A stretch of DNA of 42,077 nucleotides from Streptomyces sp. SID9727 (GCF_010550605.1 NZ_JAAGNI010000043.1:1-42077), one strand, 5' to 3'. Shown: positions 1 through 11,264, counted from the stretch's first letter. Notes: generated by a model from the letters alone, not told the origin. A program made the numbers and translations.

Positions 1-1256
1 TGCTCGCGGCGGCGGTCGCCGTGGCGGCGATCGGCGGGGGAGCCGCCGTCCTCCAGGCGGGCGGCTTCGGCGAGGAGCCGGACGAGGGCAAGGCCCGCAC
101 GGTCGCCGCGCCCGTCGGCACCCTGCCCGACGGCTTCACGCCCTGGCGCGTGACCGTGCCGGGCGGGCGCGAGGACATCCCGGACGAACTGCGGTGCGTC
201 GCCCGCGCCGACGCCGTGTTCTGCGGGGGCGGCGGGGTCGTCGCCGCCCGGATCGACCTCCGGGACGGTTCACGCACTTGGACGGCGAAGAGCCCGGGCG
301 TGCCCGTCCAGGGCATGCACCTGGTGGGCGCCACCGACGACACCGTGCTCGGCTACCGGATCGCCGCCCAGGACGACCCGCGGGGCACCTCCGACGAGGT
401 GGTCGCCCTCGACGCCGAGAGCGGCAAGGAGCTGTGGTCCACGCCCTCGGGCGCCCAGTCGACGGCCGTCACGGGCCGGACCCGGGACGCTGTGGTGCTC
501 GGCACCGACGTGATCACCGTCGACGCGTCCGACACCGCCCTGGAGGCCCGGGACGCGCACACCGGCGACCTCGCCTGGACGGCGCCGTTCCCCGCCGGCT
601 CCCGGTGCGCCCCCGTCCCCGTGGGCACCCGGCTGCTCGCCATGTGCGCGACCGACGCCGAGCTCGACGCCTCGGCGGTCCGCCACCCGGCCCTGTACCC
701 CCTCGACCCGGCCTCCGGTACCCGGGGCGAGGCCGTCGCGGTCGACGGCCCCGCCGTGCCGGTGGGCGTCACGGACGGCCGGCTCGTCCTGCTCAGGGAG
801 CACCTGGAGGGCCCGGCGCTCACCGGGTACGACGCGGTGGTACAGGTCGACCCGGCCTCCGGGAAGGTCGCGGACGCCCCGCTGCCCACCACGTACGCGG
901 GCACGCCCGGCATGGCGGACGGCACCGTGTACATGAGCGGGCAGACCGGCCGCGTCACCGCGTTCGACCCCGCCACGGGTCGCAGGAAGTGGTCCCGGCA
1001 GACCAGTGTGGAGGGCGCTTCGGGCCCCGTGGCCGGGAACGGCGCGCTCTTCTTCAGCTCCGCCACCGGCCGCGTGGTCGCCCTCTCCCCGTCGGACGGC
1101 TCGGTGCTGTGGGCGACGGACCCGAGTGCCGACGGCCTGACCGGCGAGGTGGGCGCGAGCCCCCGCGTGACCGTCGCCGGACGCGCGGTGATCGTGACGG
1201 CCGCCCGGAACACCGTCTTCGCCTTCGACACGGGCCACCCGCCGGCGACGGGCTGA
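1..1256 (+). CDS. PQQ-like beta-propeller repeat protein, membrane-anchored (5' end missing)
   Basis: The frame is already open at the left edge (codons from position 3) and reads through a hydrophobic Ala/Val-rich stretch followed by a charged linker, so the true start and the start of a transmembrane anchor or signal peptide lie outside the window. The rest is a propeller with repeated PQQ/WD-like blades: ALDAESGKELW, ARDAHTGDLAW, AFDPATGRRKW and ALSPSDGSVLW each show the A-x-D-x-x-x-G-x-x-x-W pattern. Two Cys pairs (CVARADAVFC and CAPVPVGTRLLAMC) would suit disulfides outside the membrane. Such proteins in Streptomyces act as envelope scaffolds or sensors; no catalytic residues or bound cofactor can be inferred. 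The stop is TGA at 1254-1256, 41 bp before the next start. Family assignment is good; the specific role is unknown. Confidence 0.8.
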   Translation, partial: LAAAVAVAAIGGGAAVLQAGGFGEEPDEGKARTVAAPVGTLPDGFTPWRVTVPGGREDIPDELRCVARADAVFCGGGGVVAARIDLRDGSRTWTAKSPGVPVQGMHLVGATDDTVLGYRIAAQDDPRGTSDEVVALDAESGKELWSTPSGAQSTAVTGRTRDAVVLGTDVITVDASDTALEARDAHTGDLAWTAPFPAGSRCAPVPVGTRLLAMCATDAELDASAVRHPALYPLDPASGTRGEAVAVDGPAVPVGVTDGRLVLLREHLEGPALTGYDAVVQVDPASGKVADAPLPTTYAGTPGMADGTVYMSGQTGRVTAFDPATGRRKWSRQTSVEGASGPVAGNGALFFSSATGRVVALSPSDGSVLWATDPSADGLTGEVGASPRVTVAGRAVIVTAARNTVFAFDTGHPPATG

Positions 1257-1297
1257 CCCGGCGCCCCGGCTCACCCGCTCCGCCTACAGTGGCCCGC

Positions 1298-1918
1298 ATG
1301 AACCGCTGGACCGAACTGACCGGAGACTCCTCGGGCGAGGACTACGCCGCCCGTTTCGAGGCCCTCGCCCGCAGCGGCAAGGACATGCACGGCGAGGCGC
1401 GGTTCTGCGCCGCGCTGGTGCCCGCCGGGGCACGGGTGCTGGACGCCGGCTGCGGCACGGGCCGGGTCGCGATCCGGCTCGCGGAACTCGGCTGCGACTG
1501 CACCGGGGTGGACGTCGACGCCTCGATGCTGGCCGTCGCGCGCGAGCAGGCGCCCGGTCTGCCCTGGTACCGCGCCGACCTGGCCGCGTTCGACCCGGAG
1601 TCGCTCTCCATCGAACCGGGGTTCGATCTCGTCGTCGCTGCGGGCAACGTGATGGCGCTGCTCGCCCCCGGCACCGAGGCCACCGTCGTCGCCCGCCTCG
1701 CCGGGGCGCTGCGCCCGGGCGGTCTGCTGGTCGCCGGGTTCGGCCTGGATGCGGCCCATCTCCCCGTACCGCCCGGCCTCACGCTCGCGGAGTACGACGC
1801 CCACTGCGCCGCCGCCGGGCTCACCCCCGTCGACCGCTTCGCCACCTGGGACGCCGCCCCGTACGACGGAGGCGGCTACGCGGTCAGCGTGCACCGGCGG
1901 GGCGACGACGAACGCTAG
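1298..1918 (+). CDS. Class I SAM-dependent methyltransferase
   Basis: 206 aa. The Rossmann glycine motif VLDAGCGTGRVA follows an N-terminal helix (about residues 45-60), then the acidic end of strand 2 (GVDVDASML) and a motif IV-like stretch FDLVVAAGNVMALL, the standard order for small class I methyltransferases. The substrate cannot be read from the sequence. I chose the ATG at 1298 because the homologous part begins just after it and because a TACAGT -10 hexamer (1285-1290) lies exactly 7 nt upstream with no ribosome-binding site, the usual geometry of leaderless actinobacterial mRNAs. The frame stays open further upstream, but that part overlaps the propeller gene and is Arg/Pro/Gly-rich low-complexity antisense-type sequence. 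It follows the propeller gene by 41 bp but seems to have its own promoter. Confidence 0.85.
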   Translation: MNRWTELTGDSSGEDYAARFEALARSGKDMHGEARFCAALVPAGARVLDAGCGTGRVAIRLAELGCDCTGVDVDASMLAVAREQAPGLPWYRADLAAFDPESLSIEPGFDLVVAAGNVMALLAPGTEATVVARLAGALRPGGLLVAGFGLDAAHLPVPPGLTLAEYDAHCAAAGLTPVDRFATWDAAPYDGGGYAVSVHRRGDDER

Positions 1919-1936
1919 GGCCGGTCTGCCAATTCC

Positions 1937-1966
1937 CGCCCGCCGCATCGTCCCCCGGGGCGGGCG
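1937..1966 (+). terminator. Possible hairpin terminator after the methyltransferase gene
   Basis: An 8-bp GC stem (CGCCCGCC at 1937-1944 with GGCGGGCG at 1959-1966) lies about 20 bp past the stop, with a 14-nt loop and no T-run. It is a plausible but weak Streptomyces-type terminator. Nothing else coding is seen in 1919-2087. Confidence 0.35.
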
Positions 1967-2087
1967 ACGCGAAGGTCAGGCAGGCCCTGGGCCGAAGCCG
2001 CGGACTCACGATCCGACCCTGGTCCGGACCTCTGTTCCCGGAGGGCCTGCACACGGCGGCCGTTGATCATTCCATCGCGTGTTCGTA

Positions 2088-4452
<2,365 letters not shown>

Positions 4453-4457
4453 GTACG

Positions 4458-4495
4458 ACGTGAGGGCCGGCCCCGCACGGGGCCGGCCCTCACGT
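4458..4495. terminator. Bidirectional terminator between katG and the GH92 gene
   Basis: A perfect 17-bp inverted repeat (ACGTGAGGGCCGGCCCC at 4458-4474 with its complement at 4479-4495) has a 4-nt centre. It lies 5 bp after the katG stop and 14 bp before the stop of the convergent GH92 gene, so it can serve both transcripts. Confidence 0.85.
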
Positions 4496-4509
4496 GTGTC
4501 CGGATGACG

Positions 4510-7500
4510 TCAGGCGGTGGCCACCGCGAAGACGTGGATGATCCCGCCGTCCGTGGTGGCCGGCAGCGTCACGGACGCGAGCCGCTTCCCGGCCTGGAGC
4601 GCGATCGGCGCGGTCGTGAAGACCTCGGTGCCCACCGGGTCCTTCCCGCCGCCCTGCACGTCGCGGTAGTCGGTGTGCACCGCCACCGTGTTCCCGTACG
4701 ACGGCTGCTGCGAGCCGCCGCCCAGCGTCCAGTCGCTGAAGCCGATCCCGGCCTGCTGCGTGGAGCCGTCCGTGTACGTGAGCGTCACCGTGCCCGATGC
4801 CTTGCCCTCGGCCGCGCTGCCCAGGAACGCCAGCTTCGTGTCACCCTCGTCGGAGGGGACGTTCAGCACCTGGGGACTCGTACCGGCCACCTCGATGTTG
4901 TCCGGGTCACCGGCCTCCACCTTCGGCCAGGTGAAGTCGAAGCCGCCCGAGGAGACCGTGGAGCCCGCCTTCGCACCGGCCGCCGCCAGCGCCTCGGCCG
5001 AGTAACTCCAGCCCTCACCGTCGAAGTTGGCCTGCGGATTCTTGTCGTCCGCCGAGATGCCGGTGCTGTTGCGGTTCCACAGCAGGCCGTTCTTCTTCGC
5101 GACCGTCACCGCCGCCGACGTCTTCGGCAGCTCCGTGCCCGCCGACGAGGTCAGCGTCACCGGGACCGTGTAGTAGCCCTCGGCGGTGTCCTTCCCCGCC
5201 GACACGGTGAGCTTCGCCTGCGCCGCGCCGCTCGCCGGGACGGTGAAGTCGCCCTCCGCCGGGGTCACGGTGACCCCGTCCGGCGCCTGGGCCTCCCAGT
5301 GCACGGTGGTGGCCTTCGTCTGCAGGCTCTGCACCTTGACCACGGTCTGCGCGCCCTCGGCGCCCGGCTCGACCTTCAGCTGGTCGGGCGAGGCGCCCGT
5401 GAAGTACTTCAGCCCGCCGCCGGGGAAGGACGGCGGCGCGTCGGCCGGTGCGCCGCCCCAGGAGGTGTCGGGCGTCGTGCCGAGCGTGAAGTCCAGCCGC
5501 CCGCCGTGCTCCACGAGCGCGTCACCGACCCACGGCTTCGTGGACGTACGGCCGTTCACCTTCAGTCCGTGGATGTACGTGTGGTCCGCCGAGGCGGCCG
5601 GCGCCTCGATGGTGATCCTCTTGCCGTGCCCGGTGTGCACCACCGCGTGCGGGAACAGCGGCGCGGTCAGCGTCAGATCGGCGCGGCTCGGGTTCTGCGG
5701 GTACATGCCGAGTGCGGAGAAGACGTACCAGGACGACATGGTCCCCGCGTCGTCGTTGCCCGGGATCCCGCCGGGGCCGTCGGTCCACAGCTGGTCCAGT
5801 TCCGCGCGGACCGTCTCCTGCGTCTTGTACGGGGCGCCGAAGTAGTTGTACAGGTACGGCGCGTTGATGTCGGGCTCGTTCGTCGGGTCGTAACGGGTGG
5901 CGTCCTTCGCCGAGAAGTCGAACGTCCCGTCCGGCGTGCGGAAGAACGCGTCGAGCCGCTCCGTGGCCCGCTCGTTGCCGCCCATCGCACCGGCGAGACC
6001 CGCCACGTCGGAGTACACCATCCACGTGTACCGGGCGCTGGTGCCCTCCACGAACCCGGTGCCGGTGCCGGGCGTGAAGGTGCCGGCCCAGCTGCCGTCG
6101 GACTTCCGGTCGCGTATGTACCCGCCGTGCTCGGTGGCGTTGGCGTCGAAGACGTTGGTCCAGTTGCCGGACCGGTCGAGGAACTTCTTCGCGTCCGCCT
6201 TGTTGCCCAGCCGCCGGGACAGCTCGGACAGACCGTAGTCGGCCGCCGCGTCCTCCAGCGTCTCGGCCGCCCCGCCCCAGCAGTGGCAGTTGTCCGCCGG
6301 TACGTAACCGAGCTCCAGGTACTTGTCGAGGGCGGGGCGCTGGCCCACGCACTCGACGTTGCAGCCGGAGCTGTCGGAGTCGTTGGCGGTCGGCACGGTC
6401 GCCGCCGTGACCAGGGACTTCAGCGCGCCCTTGACGTCGAAGTCACGGCCGCCGAACGCGTAGATCCCGGCGAGCGCCGCGTCGGACGGGTCGCCCGACA
6501 TCACGCTCGTCTTGCCGTTCTCCAGCAGCCAGCGGTCCCACTCGCCGTCGCGCTGGTTCGCGTAGTTGAACAAGGACTGCGCGTAGTCGCTGCCCGCCCT
6601 CGGATTGAGCAGGGCCATCAGCTGCACCTGCGCCCGGTACTGGTCCCAGCCGGAGAAGGTGCCGTACTGCGCCTTCTGGCCCTTGGCGAGCCGGTGCGGC
6701 TCGCGGTCGGCGCCCAGGTAGCGGCCGTCCACGTCGCTGGTGAGGGTCGGCTCCAGCATGGAGTGGTAGAGCGCGGTGTAGAAGGCGGTGCGCTGCGTGT
6801 CGGTGCCACCGCCGATCTCGACGGCCTTCAGCGCCTTGTTCCAGTTCGCGGCGGCCTGCCGCTTCACCGCGTCGAAGCTCTTGCCGGGCCCGTTCTCCTT
6901 ACGGAGGTTGGCCTCGGCGTTCGCGGCGCTGACGTACGAGACGGCCACCTTGGCGCGGGCCTGCGTGGTGCCGTCCGCGAAGGTGACGTACCCGCCGGAG
7001 CCCTTGCCCGCCACGGCGTTGCCGGACGAGCTGTAGCCCGTACCGCCGGAGGCGGAGGTGGAGCCGGGGGTGAGCGTGCCGTCCTTCCAGGTGCCGGTCT
7101 TCGCGAAGGGCTTGTCGAAGTGGGCGGTGAAGTACAGCGTGTAGAGGTCCTTGCGGTTGTTCGCGCTCTGCGGCCCGCAGAAGTTGCCCGCCGTGACCGA
7201 ACCCGTCACCGTCCGCGCGGCCTTGTCGATCCGCACGGTGGCGTCGGTGCTGCCGGTCTCCGAGTTGGAGGTGCGGAAGAGCAGGCTGGCGGGCTTGTCC
7301 GCCGGGAAGCCGAACTCCCCGGACCCCGTCCTGGCGGTCGTGGTCAGCGCCGCCGAAGCACCGCTCGCCAGGCCCACCTTGTAGTAGCCGGGGGTGGCCG
7401 TCTCGTCGTCGTGCGAGAAGTCGCTCGCGTACTTCGCGTCGGTGGTGTCCGAGGTGGGGGAGGAGTCCACGTCACCCACGTACGGCATGATCGGGATGTC

Positions 7501-7857
7501 GCCGTTCGCACCCGAGCAGCCCACGCCGTTGAGGTGGGTGAGACTGAAGCCGCGGATCTTCTTCGCGTCGTACTGGTAGCCGCCGGGAGCGGGCGTCGAG
7601 ACCTGCTTGCCCCGCGAGTTCTGCGGGCTCCACGCCAGCATGCCGAACGGCTGCACGGCACCCGGGTAGGTGTTGCCCGCGTTGGACGTGCCGATCAGGG
7701 GATCGACGTACGAGACCGGGTTCTTCACGAGGTCCCTGCCCGGCGCGGCCGAAGCCGGGACGGCGACCGCGAGCCCCGCCACGGCCATGGCGGCGGCCGT
7801 GACGGAGCCCACGGCCCGGATCGCGGTGTGCGTACGACGTGTGTGCGTCTGTGGCAC
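4510..7857 (-). CDS. Secreted GH92-family alpha-mannosidase
   Basis: 1115 aa. A twin-Arg/Lys-poor but hydrophobic signal peptide ends at ASAAPG (about residue 39). The GH92 signature YVDPLIGTSNAGNTYPGA follows, then SGWDQYR (about 403-409), FVEGTSARYTW with the likely catalytic acid Glu604, and GNDDAGTMSSWYVFSALGMYP (about 700) holding the conserved Asp residues that activate water. GH92 enzymes are Ca2+-dependent exo-alpha-mannosidases acting on mannans and glycoprotein N-/O-mannose; linkage preference cannot be read here. The C-terminus adds a NEW3/Ig-like domain and a beta-sandwich that may bind sugar (NPCBM-like). I chose GTG 7857, preceded by AGGGCAGGA, over a TTG 33 bp further upstream that lacks a ribosome-binding site. 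A LacI-type palindrome lies about 80 bp upstream, suggesting induction by mannan-derived sugars. Confidence 0.93.
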   Translation of the reverse strand: MPQTHTRRTHTAIRAVGSVTAAAMAVAGLAVAVPASAAPGRDLVKNPVSYVDPLIGTSNAGNTYPGAVQPFGMLAWSPQNSRGKQVSTPAPGGYQYDAKKIRGFSLTHLNGVGCSGANGDIPIMPYVGDVDSSPTSDTTDAKYASDFSHDDETATPGYYKVGLASGASAALTTTARTGSGEFGFPADKPASLLFRTSNSETGSTDATVRIDKAARTVTGSVTAGNFCGPQSANNRKDLYTLYFTAHFDKPFAKTGTWKDGTLTPGSTSASGGTGYSSSGNAVAGKGSGGYVTFADGTTQARAKVAVSYVSAANAEANLRKENGPGKSFDAVKRQAAANWNKALKAVEIGGGTDTQRTAFYTALYHSMLEPTLTSDVDGRYLGADREPHRLAKGQKAQYGTFSGWDQYRAQVQLMALLNPRAGSDYAQSLFNYANQRDGEWDRWLLENGKTSVMSGDPSDAALAGIYAFGGRDFDVKGALKSLVTAATVPTANDSDSSGCNVECVGQRPALDKYLELGYVPADNCHCWGGAAETLEDAAADYGLSELSRRLGNKADAKKFLDRSGNWTNVFDANATEHGGYIRDRKSDGSWAGTFTPGTGTGFVEGTSARYTWMVYSDVAGLAGAMGGNERATERLDAFFRTPDGTFDFSAKDATRYDPTNEPDINAPYLYNYFGAPYKTQETVRAELDQLWTDGPGGIPGNDDAGTMSSWYVFSALGMYPQNPSRADLTLTAPLFPHAVVHTGHGKRITIEAPAASADHTYIHGLKVNGRTSTKPWVGDALVEHGGRLDFTLGTTPDTSWGGAPADAPPSFPGGGLKYFTGASPDQLKVEPGAEGAQTVVKVQSLQTKATTVHWEAQAPDGVTVTPAEGDFTVPASGAAQAKLTVSAGKDTAEGYYTVPVTLTSSAGTELPKTSAAVTVAKKNGLLWNRNSTGISADDKNPQANFDGEGWSYSAEALAAAGAKAGSTVSSGGFDFTWPKVEAGDPDNIEVAGTSPQVLNVPSDEGDTKLAFLGSAAEGKASGTVTLTYTDGSTQQAGIGFSDWTLGGGSQQPSYGNTVAVHTDYRDVQGGGKDPVGTEVFTTAPIALQAGKRLASVTLPATTDGGIIHVFAVATA

Positions 7858-7937
7858 CGTTCCTGCCCTTCTGATGTGACGGACGGTCAACGCGGCGCGA
7901 GGCCGGCGCCGTGACCGCGAGGGAACGGCGTCGTCCC

Positions 7938-7990
7938 GACAACGTTGTCAACGACGTGAGGATGCTCCTCCTGCCGGTCCGGGGTGTCAA
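7938..7990 (-). promoter_or_regulatory. Promoter and LacI-type operator of the GH92 gene
   Basis: On the minus strand a TTGACA (7985-7990) and a weak GAGCAT (7962-7967), 17 bp apart, precede a perfect 12-bp palindrome GACAACGTTGTC (7938-7949). It has the central CG typical of LacI/GalR-family operators and sits where a repressor would cover the transcription start. The repressor gene is not in the window. The palindrome is certain; its use is inferred. Confidence 0.6.
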
Positions 7991-8013
7991 GGCTCCCCGG
8001 AATCCATCCGTCC

Positions 8014-8044
8014 GGCCGGGCCGCCCTCGCGCGACAGCCCGGCC
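8014..8044 (-). terminator. Probable terminator after the HelD/HelR-family gene
   Basis: The 8-bp inverted repeat GGCCGGGC (8014-8021) / GCCCGGCC (8037-8044) starts about 20 bp past the minus-strand stop at 8067, with a 15-nt loop. It separates the helicase-like gene from the GH92 promoter. There is no T-run. Confidence 0.45.
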
Positions 8045-8066
8045 CGCGCATCCGGTTGTCGCTCCG

Positions 8067-10301
8067 TCAGCGCAGGGACGCCGGAAGCGCCTCCCGGTGC
8101 AGGATGCCCAGCCGCTGCGTGGCACGGGTCAGCGCCACGTACAGGTCGCTCGTCCCGAACCGGCCCGGCTCCACCACCAGGACGTGGTCGAATTCGAGGC
8201 CCTTGGCCTGCCGGGGCCCCAGCAGCACCACGGTCCGGGTCAGATCCGGCTCGCCGCCGGGCGTCACGCCGTCCAGCGGCGCCGCGATCTCCTCGTGCAG
8301 CTCGCGCGGCGCGATCACCGCGAGCCGTCCCTCGGCGGGCGTCAGCTCCCCGACCGCCCGTGCCACCGCGCCCGCCAGATCCGCCCCCGCGTCGCGCACC
8401 CAGGGCGCCTCGCCCGTGGAGCGCACCGAGCCCGGAGGCTCGAACGAGGGGTCGACGGCCCGCAGCACCTTCGCCGCGACCTCCATCACCTCAGCCGGCG
8501 TACGGTAGTTGACCGCGAGCCGCACATGCTCGTACCGGTCGCCCACGTACGGCTCCAGGATCTCCCGCCACGAGCCGACCCCGGCCTCCTCCGAGGTCTG
8601 CGCCGGGTCGCCCACCAGCGTCATCGACCGGGTCGGGGACCGCCGCATCAGCAGCCGCCACGCCATCGGCGACAGCTCCTGCGCCTCGTCCACGATGATG
8701 TGCCCGAACGCCCACGTCCGGTCGGCGGCGGCCCGCTCCGCCGCACTGCGGTGGTCGGCCTCCTCCTGGCGCTCCGCCATCCGCTCCGCGTCGATGATGT
8801 CGTGGGCGGCGAGCAGTTCCGACTCCTCGTCCTCGAACTCGAAGGACTCCGAGCCCCGGGACAGTTCGAGGACGCCCTGGGCATACGCGATCCGCTCCTG
8901 GCGCTCGGCCTCGGCCGCCGCCCGCTCGGCGCTGTCGTCCACCCCGAGCAGTTCCGCGGCCTCGTCCAGCAGCGGCACGTCGGCCGGCGTCCAGGCGTCC
9001 GCGCCGGGCGCGCGCCGGATGGCCGCCGCGTCCGCCTCCGGCAGGTGCACCGGCTCGGCCAGGTAGTCGGCGAGGAAGCCCTCGGGGGTGAGGGCCGGCC
9101 ACAGCTCCCCGATCGCGGCGTGCACCTCCTGGCTGACGGCGACCGCCTTGCCGAGCTGGGCGATGTCGTCCGGGCCGAGGAAGTTGGGCCCGCCGTACGG
9201 GTCGGCGCCGATGCGCTCGGTGAGCTGGGCGGTCAGCGCGTCGATGATCCGGAACGCGAAGTGCGGCCGGGCGAGGTTGTGCGGCAGCCGGGTGTCCCGG
9301 GCCGCCTGCCGGGCCTCGTAGGCGATCTCCCAGTCCAGGACCAGGTCGCCGTCGTCGTGCGGGACGATCAGCGGGGCGCCCGGCTCGGGCAGCAGTTGCC
9401 GGTCCCGCACGGCGAGCGCCAGCGCCTCGGCCATGGGCGCGCCGCCCTTCACGGCCGCGGCCCGGGGCGTGTCCGTGCCGCGGGCCCGGACGCCGGGGAA
9501 CAGCTCGGCCTGGGTGGCGAGGAGGACGCCGGTCTCGCCGAGCGAGGGCAGCACCTCGCCGATGTAGCTGAGGAAGGCCGGGTTCGGCCCCACGATGAGG
9601 ACCGCCCGCTTGGCCAGCAGCTCCCGCTGCTCGTACAGCAGGAAAGCCGCCCGGTGCAGGGCGACGGCCGTCTTGCCGGTGCCGGGCCCGCCCTCGACCA
9701 CCAGGACGCCCCGGTGCGGCGCCCGGATGATGCGGTCCTGCTCCGCCTGGATGGTCCGCACGATGTCCGCCATGCGTCCGGTGCGCGCCGAGTTCACCGC
9801 GGCGAGCAGGACCGTGTCGCCGCTCGGGTCCTCGAAACCGGTGCGCTCCTGGTCCGCGACGTCCAGGATCTCGTCGTGCAGCTCGGTGACCGTGCGCCCC
9901 TCGGTCGTGAGGTGGCGGCGCCTGCGCAGACCCATCGGGGTGTGATGGGTGGCGAGATAGAAGGGGCGGGCGACCGGGGCGCGCCAGTCGATCAGCAAAG
10001 GCGTGTGCTCGCTGTCGTCCTCTCGGATTCCGATACGGCCGATATGGTGCGCGACGCCGTCCGTGAGATCGATACGGCCGAAACAGAGCGAGCCGTCCAC
10101 CGCGTTCAGAGCGGCGAGCAGACCGGAGCGCTCGGCGACCAGGACATCGCGTTCGAGGCGGGCCTGCTGCCCGGTGCCGACCGGCGTCAGGGCGTCCTGG
10201 ACCTGCTCGGCGGCGTCACCGCGCAGAACGTCGACACGGTGGTGGAGCCGGTCGATGTATTCCTGTTCCTTCTGCAATTCGGCGCTTTCCCGAGTTGACA
10301 A
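8067..10301 (-). CDS. HelD/HelR-family RNA polymerase-associated ATPase (UvrD-like)
   Basis: 744 aa. It has an N-terminal coiled coil (ELQKEQEYIDRLHHRVDVL, arm that enters the secondary channel in this family), Walker A GGPGTGKTAVALHRAAFLL, a Walker B-like IIVDEAQELSP, SRSMTLVGDPAQ-type motif III and C-terminal motif VYVALTRATQRLGIL. These place it with the superfamily 1 HelD/HelR proteins that dislodge stalled or antibiotic-blocked RNA polymerase; HelR in Streptomyces gives rifamycin tolerance by displacing the drug. Sequence alone does not let me separate HelD from HelR, so no symbol is given. I chose TTG 10301 (GGGAG 5 nt upstream) and not an earlier in-frame codon, because the coiled coil begins directly after it and the upstream codons run through a hairpin. 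I recognise no rifamycin-associated element upstream. Confidence 0.85.
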   Translation of the reverse strand: MSTRESAELQKEQEYIDRLHHRVDVLRGDAAEQVQDALTPVGTGQQARLERDVLVAERSGLLAALNAVDGSLCFGRIDLTDGVAHHIGRIGIREDDSEHTPLLIDWRAPVARPFYLATHHTPMGLRRRRHLTTEGRTVTELHDEILDVADQERTGFEDPSGDTVLLAAVNSARTGRMADIVRTIQAEQDRIIRAPHRGVLVVEGGPGTGKTAVALHRAAFLLYEQRELLAKRAVLIVGPNPAFLSYIGEVLPSLGETGVLLATQAELFPGVRARGTDTPRAAAVKGGAPMAEALALAVRDRQLLPEPGAPLIVPHDDGDLVLDWEIAYEARQAARDTRLPHNLARPHFAFRIIDALTAQLTERIGADPYGGPNFLGPDDIAQLGKAVAVSQEVHAAIGELWPALTPEGFLADYLAEPVHLPEADAAAIRRAPGADAWTPADVPLLDEAAELLGVDDSAERAAAEAERQERIAYAQGVLELSRGSESFEFEDEESELLAAHDIIDAERMAERQEEADHRSAAERAAADRTWAFGHIIVDEAQELSPMAWRLLMRRSPTRSMTLVGDPAQTSEEAGVGSWREILEPYVGDRYEHVRLAVNYRTPAEVMEVAAKVLRAVDPSFEPPGSVRSTGEAPWVRDAGADLAGAVARAVGELTPAEGRLAVIAPRELHEEIAAPLDGVTPGGEPDLTRTVVLLGPRQAKGLEFDHVLVVEPGRFGTSDLYVALTRATQRLGILHREALPASLR

Positions 10302-10334
10302 AACAGCTCCCTGACGGATATCGTGATTCTTGTT

Positions 10335-10355
10335 GGCCCCGCGAGGGGCCTTTTT
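10335..10355 (+). terminator. Orphan plus-strand intrinsic-terminator-like hairpin
   Basis: GGCCCC-GCGA-GGGGCC followed by TTTTT reads as a textbook intrinsic terminator on the plus strand. No plus-strand gene lies upstream. On the minus strand it falls in the 5' leader of the HelD/HelR gene, where it would be a hairpin without a U-tract. A plus-strand TTGACA (10295-10300) and TATCGT (10319-10324), 18 bp apart, lie just before it. Confidence 0.45.
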
Positions 10356-10390
10356 CTGTGGACACACAGAACCACTCAATATACGTGAGC

Positions 10391-10424
10391 AAATCCCCGG
10401 GCCGCAATTGCGGTCCGGGGATTT
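10391..10424 (-). terminator. Terminator after the alpha/beta hydrolase gene
   Basis: AAATCCCCGGGCCGCAA (10391-10407) pairs with TTGCGGTCCGGGGATTT (10408-10424) over 17 bp with one mismatch (a G-U wobble on one strand). It starts 30 bp past the minus-strand stop at 10455 and is followed on that strand by a few T residues. Confidence 0.75.
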
Positions 10425-10454
10425 CTCGTTGTCCCGGGAGCCTCGGTGCCGCGT

Positions 10455-11264
10455 CTACGCCAGGACCTCGCGCAGCCGGGCGGCGTACGCGCGGGGATGG
10501 GTGGTGTTGCCGTTGTGCCCGCCGGGGAAGGCGACGGTCTCCCGCCCCACCAGGTCGGCCAGCCGGTGCGCGCACTGCGCGACGAAGACGTCCGGTGAGG
10601 TGACGGCACCGCCGGCGGGCACGATGCGTACCGGCGAGGTCCGCAGCGCCTCCTGGTCGAGTTCGGCCTCGACGACGGCTGTGAAGTCGCGCGCGATGAA
10701 GAACCCGAAGTTGGCGGCCCGCTCCGGGGTGAGCGGCATCGGAGTCAGGTCCGGCTCGGTCTCCTGGCGGGCCGGGTCGATGCCGAGGACCCGGGCGATC
10801 TCCGGGAGCGCGGCACCCAGTCCGCCCTCGCGGTGGACCTGCTGGAGATGGATGAGCTCCGCCGCGTGCGCGGTGCGCGGGCCGGCGGGCAGCAGGGACG
10901 GGGAGACCGGGTCGTGCGCCACGAGGGTGCGGAGCTGCCCGGGGTGGGCCACCGCGAGGTGGAGCCCGATGGCGGCGCCCATGCTGCATCCGAGCATCAG
11001 GGCGGGCTCGTCGGTGAGCCGGGCCAGCAGCCGGTGGACGTCGTCGGCGTGCTGCTCCATCGTCACGCCCTGTGCCGGGTCGGCGAGGGTACTGCGGGAC
11101 AGGCCCCGGCGGTCGTAGGAGACCACCGTGTACCGGTCGACGAGGTGGCTCGCCAGGTCGGTGCTCCGGCCGGCGTCGCCCTCGCCGCTCTGCGCGATGA
11201 GCAGCAGCGGCCCGGTGCCCCGGACCTCGTAGTACAGGGTCGCGCCGTCGGTGTCGAGGAACAT
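10455..11264 (-). CDS. Alpha/beta-hydrolase fold protein
   Basis: 269 aa. The fold is clear: oxyanion-type start GTGPLLLIAQSGEGD, strand-turn YTVVSYDRRGLSRST, nucleophile elbow GCSMGAAIGLHLA (Ser about residue 94) and a C-terminal catalytic His in FPGGHNGNTT. The acid residue is probably in the VRIVPAGGAVTSPD region. It could be an esterase, lactonase or dehalogenase-like enzyme; the substrate cannot be deduced. ATG 11264 has GGGAG 6 nt upstream. It is divergent from a MarR-family regulator and shares with it a region packed with palindromic boxes, so it is the likely target of that regulator and may process the compound the regulator senses. Confidence 0.85.
   Translation of the reverse strand: MFLDTDGATLYYEVRGTGPLLLIAQSGEGDAGRSTDLASHLVDRYTVVSYDRRGLSRSTLADPAQGVTMEQHADDVHRLLARLTDEPALMLGCSMGAAIGLHLAVAHPGQLRTLVAHDPVSPSLLPAGPRTAHAAELIHLQQVHREGGLGAALPEIARVLGIDPARQETEPDLTPMPLTPERAANFGFFIARDFTAVVEAELDQEALRTSPVRIVPAGGAVTSPDVFVAQCAHRLADLVGRETVAFPGGHNGNTTHPRAYAARLREVLA

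Noticed and set aside
4504..7914. Plus-strand open frame of over 1100 codons opposite the GH92 gene
   Set aside because: Low-complexity Arg/Gly/Val-rich translation with no domain; a third-position G/C effect on the antisense strand of a real gene.
7911..10298. Plus-strand open frame of about 800 codons opposite the HelD/HelR gene
   Set aside because: No domain, repetitive Arg/Gly/Leu content; antisense shadow.
10335..10424. Rifamycin-associated element upstream of the HelD/HelR gene
   Set aside because: The palindromes present do not resemble the element as I remember it and are better read as terminator hairpins.
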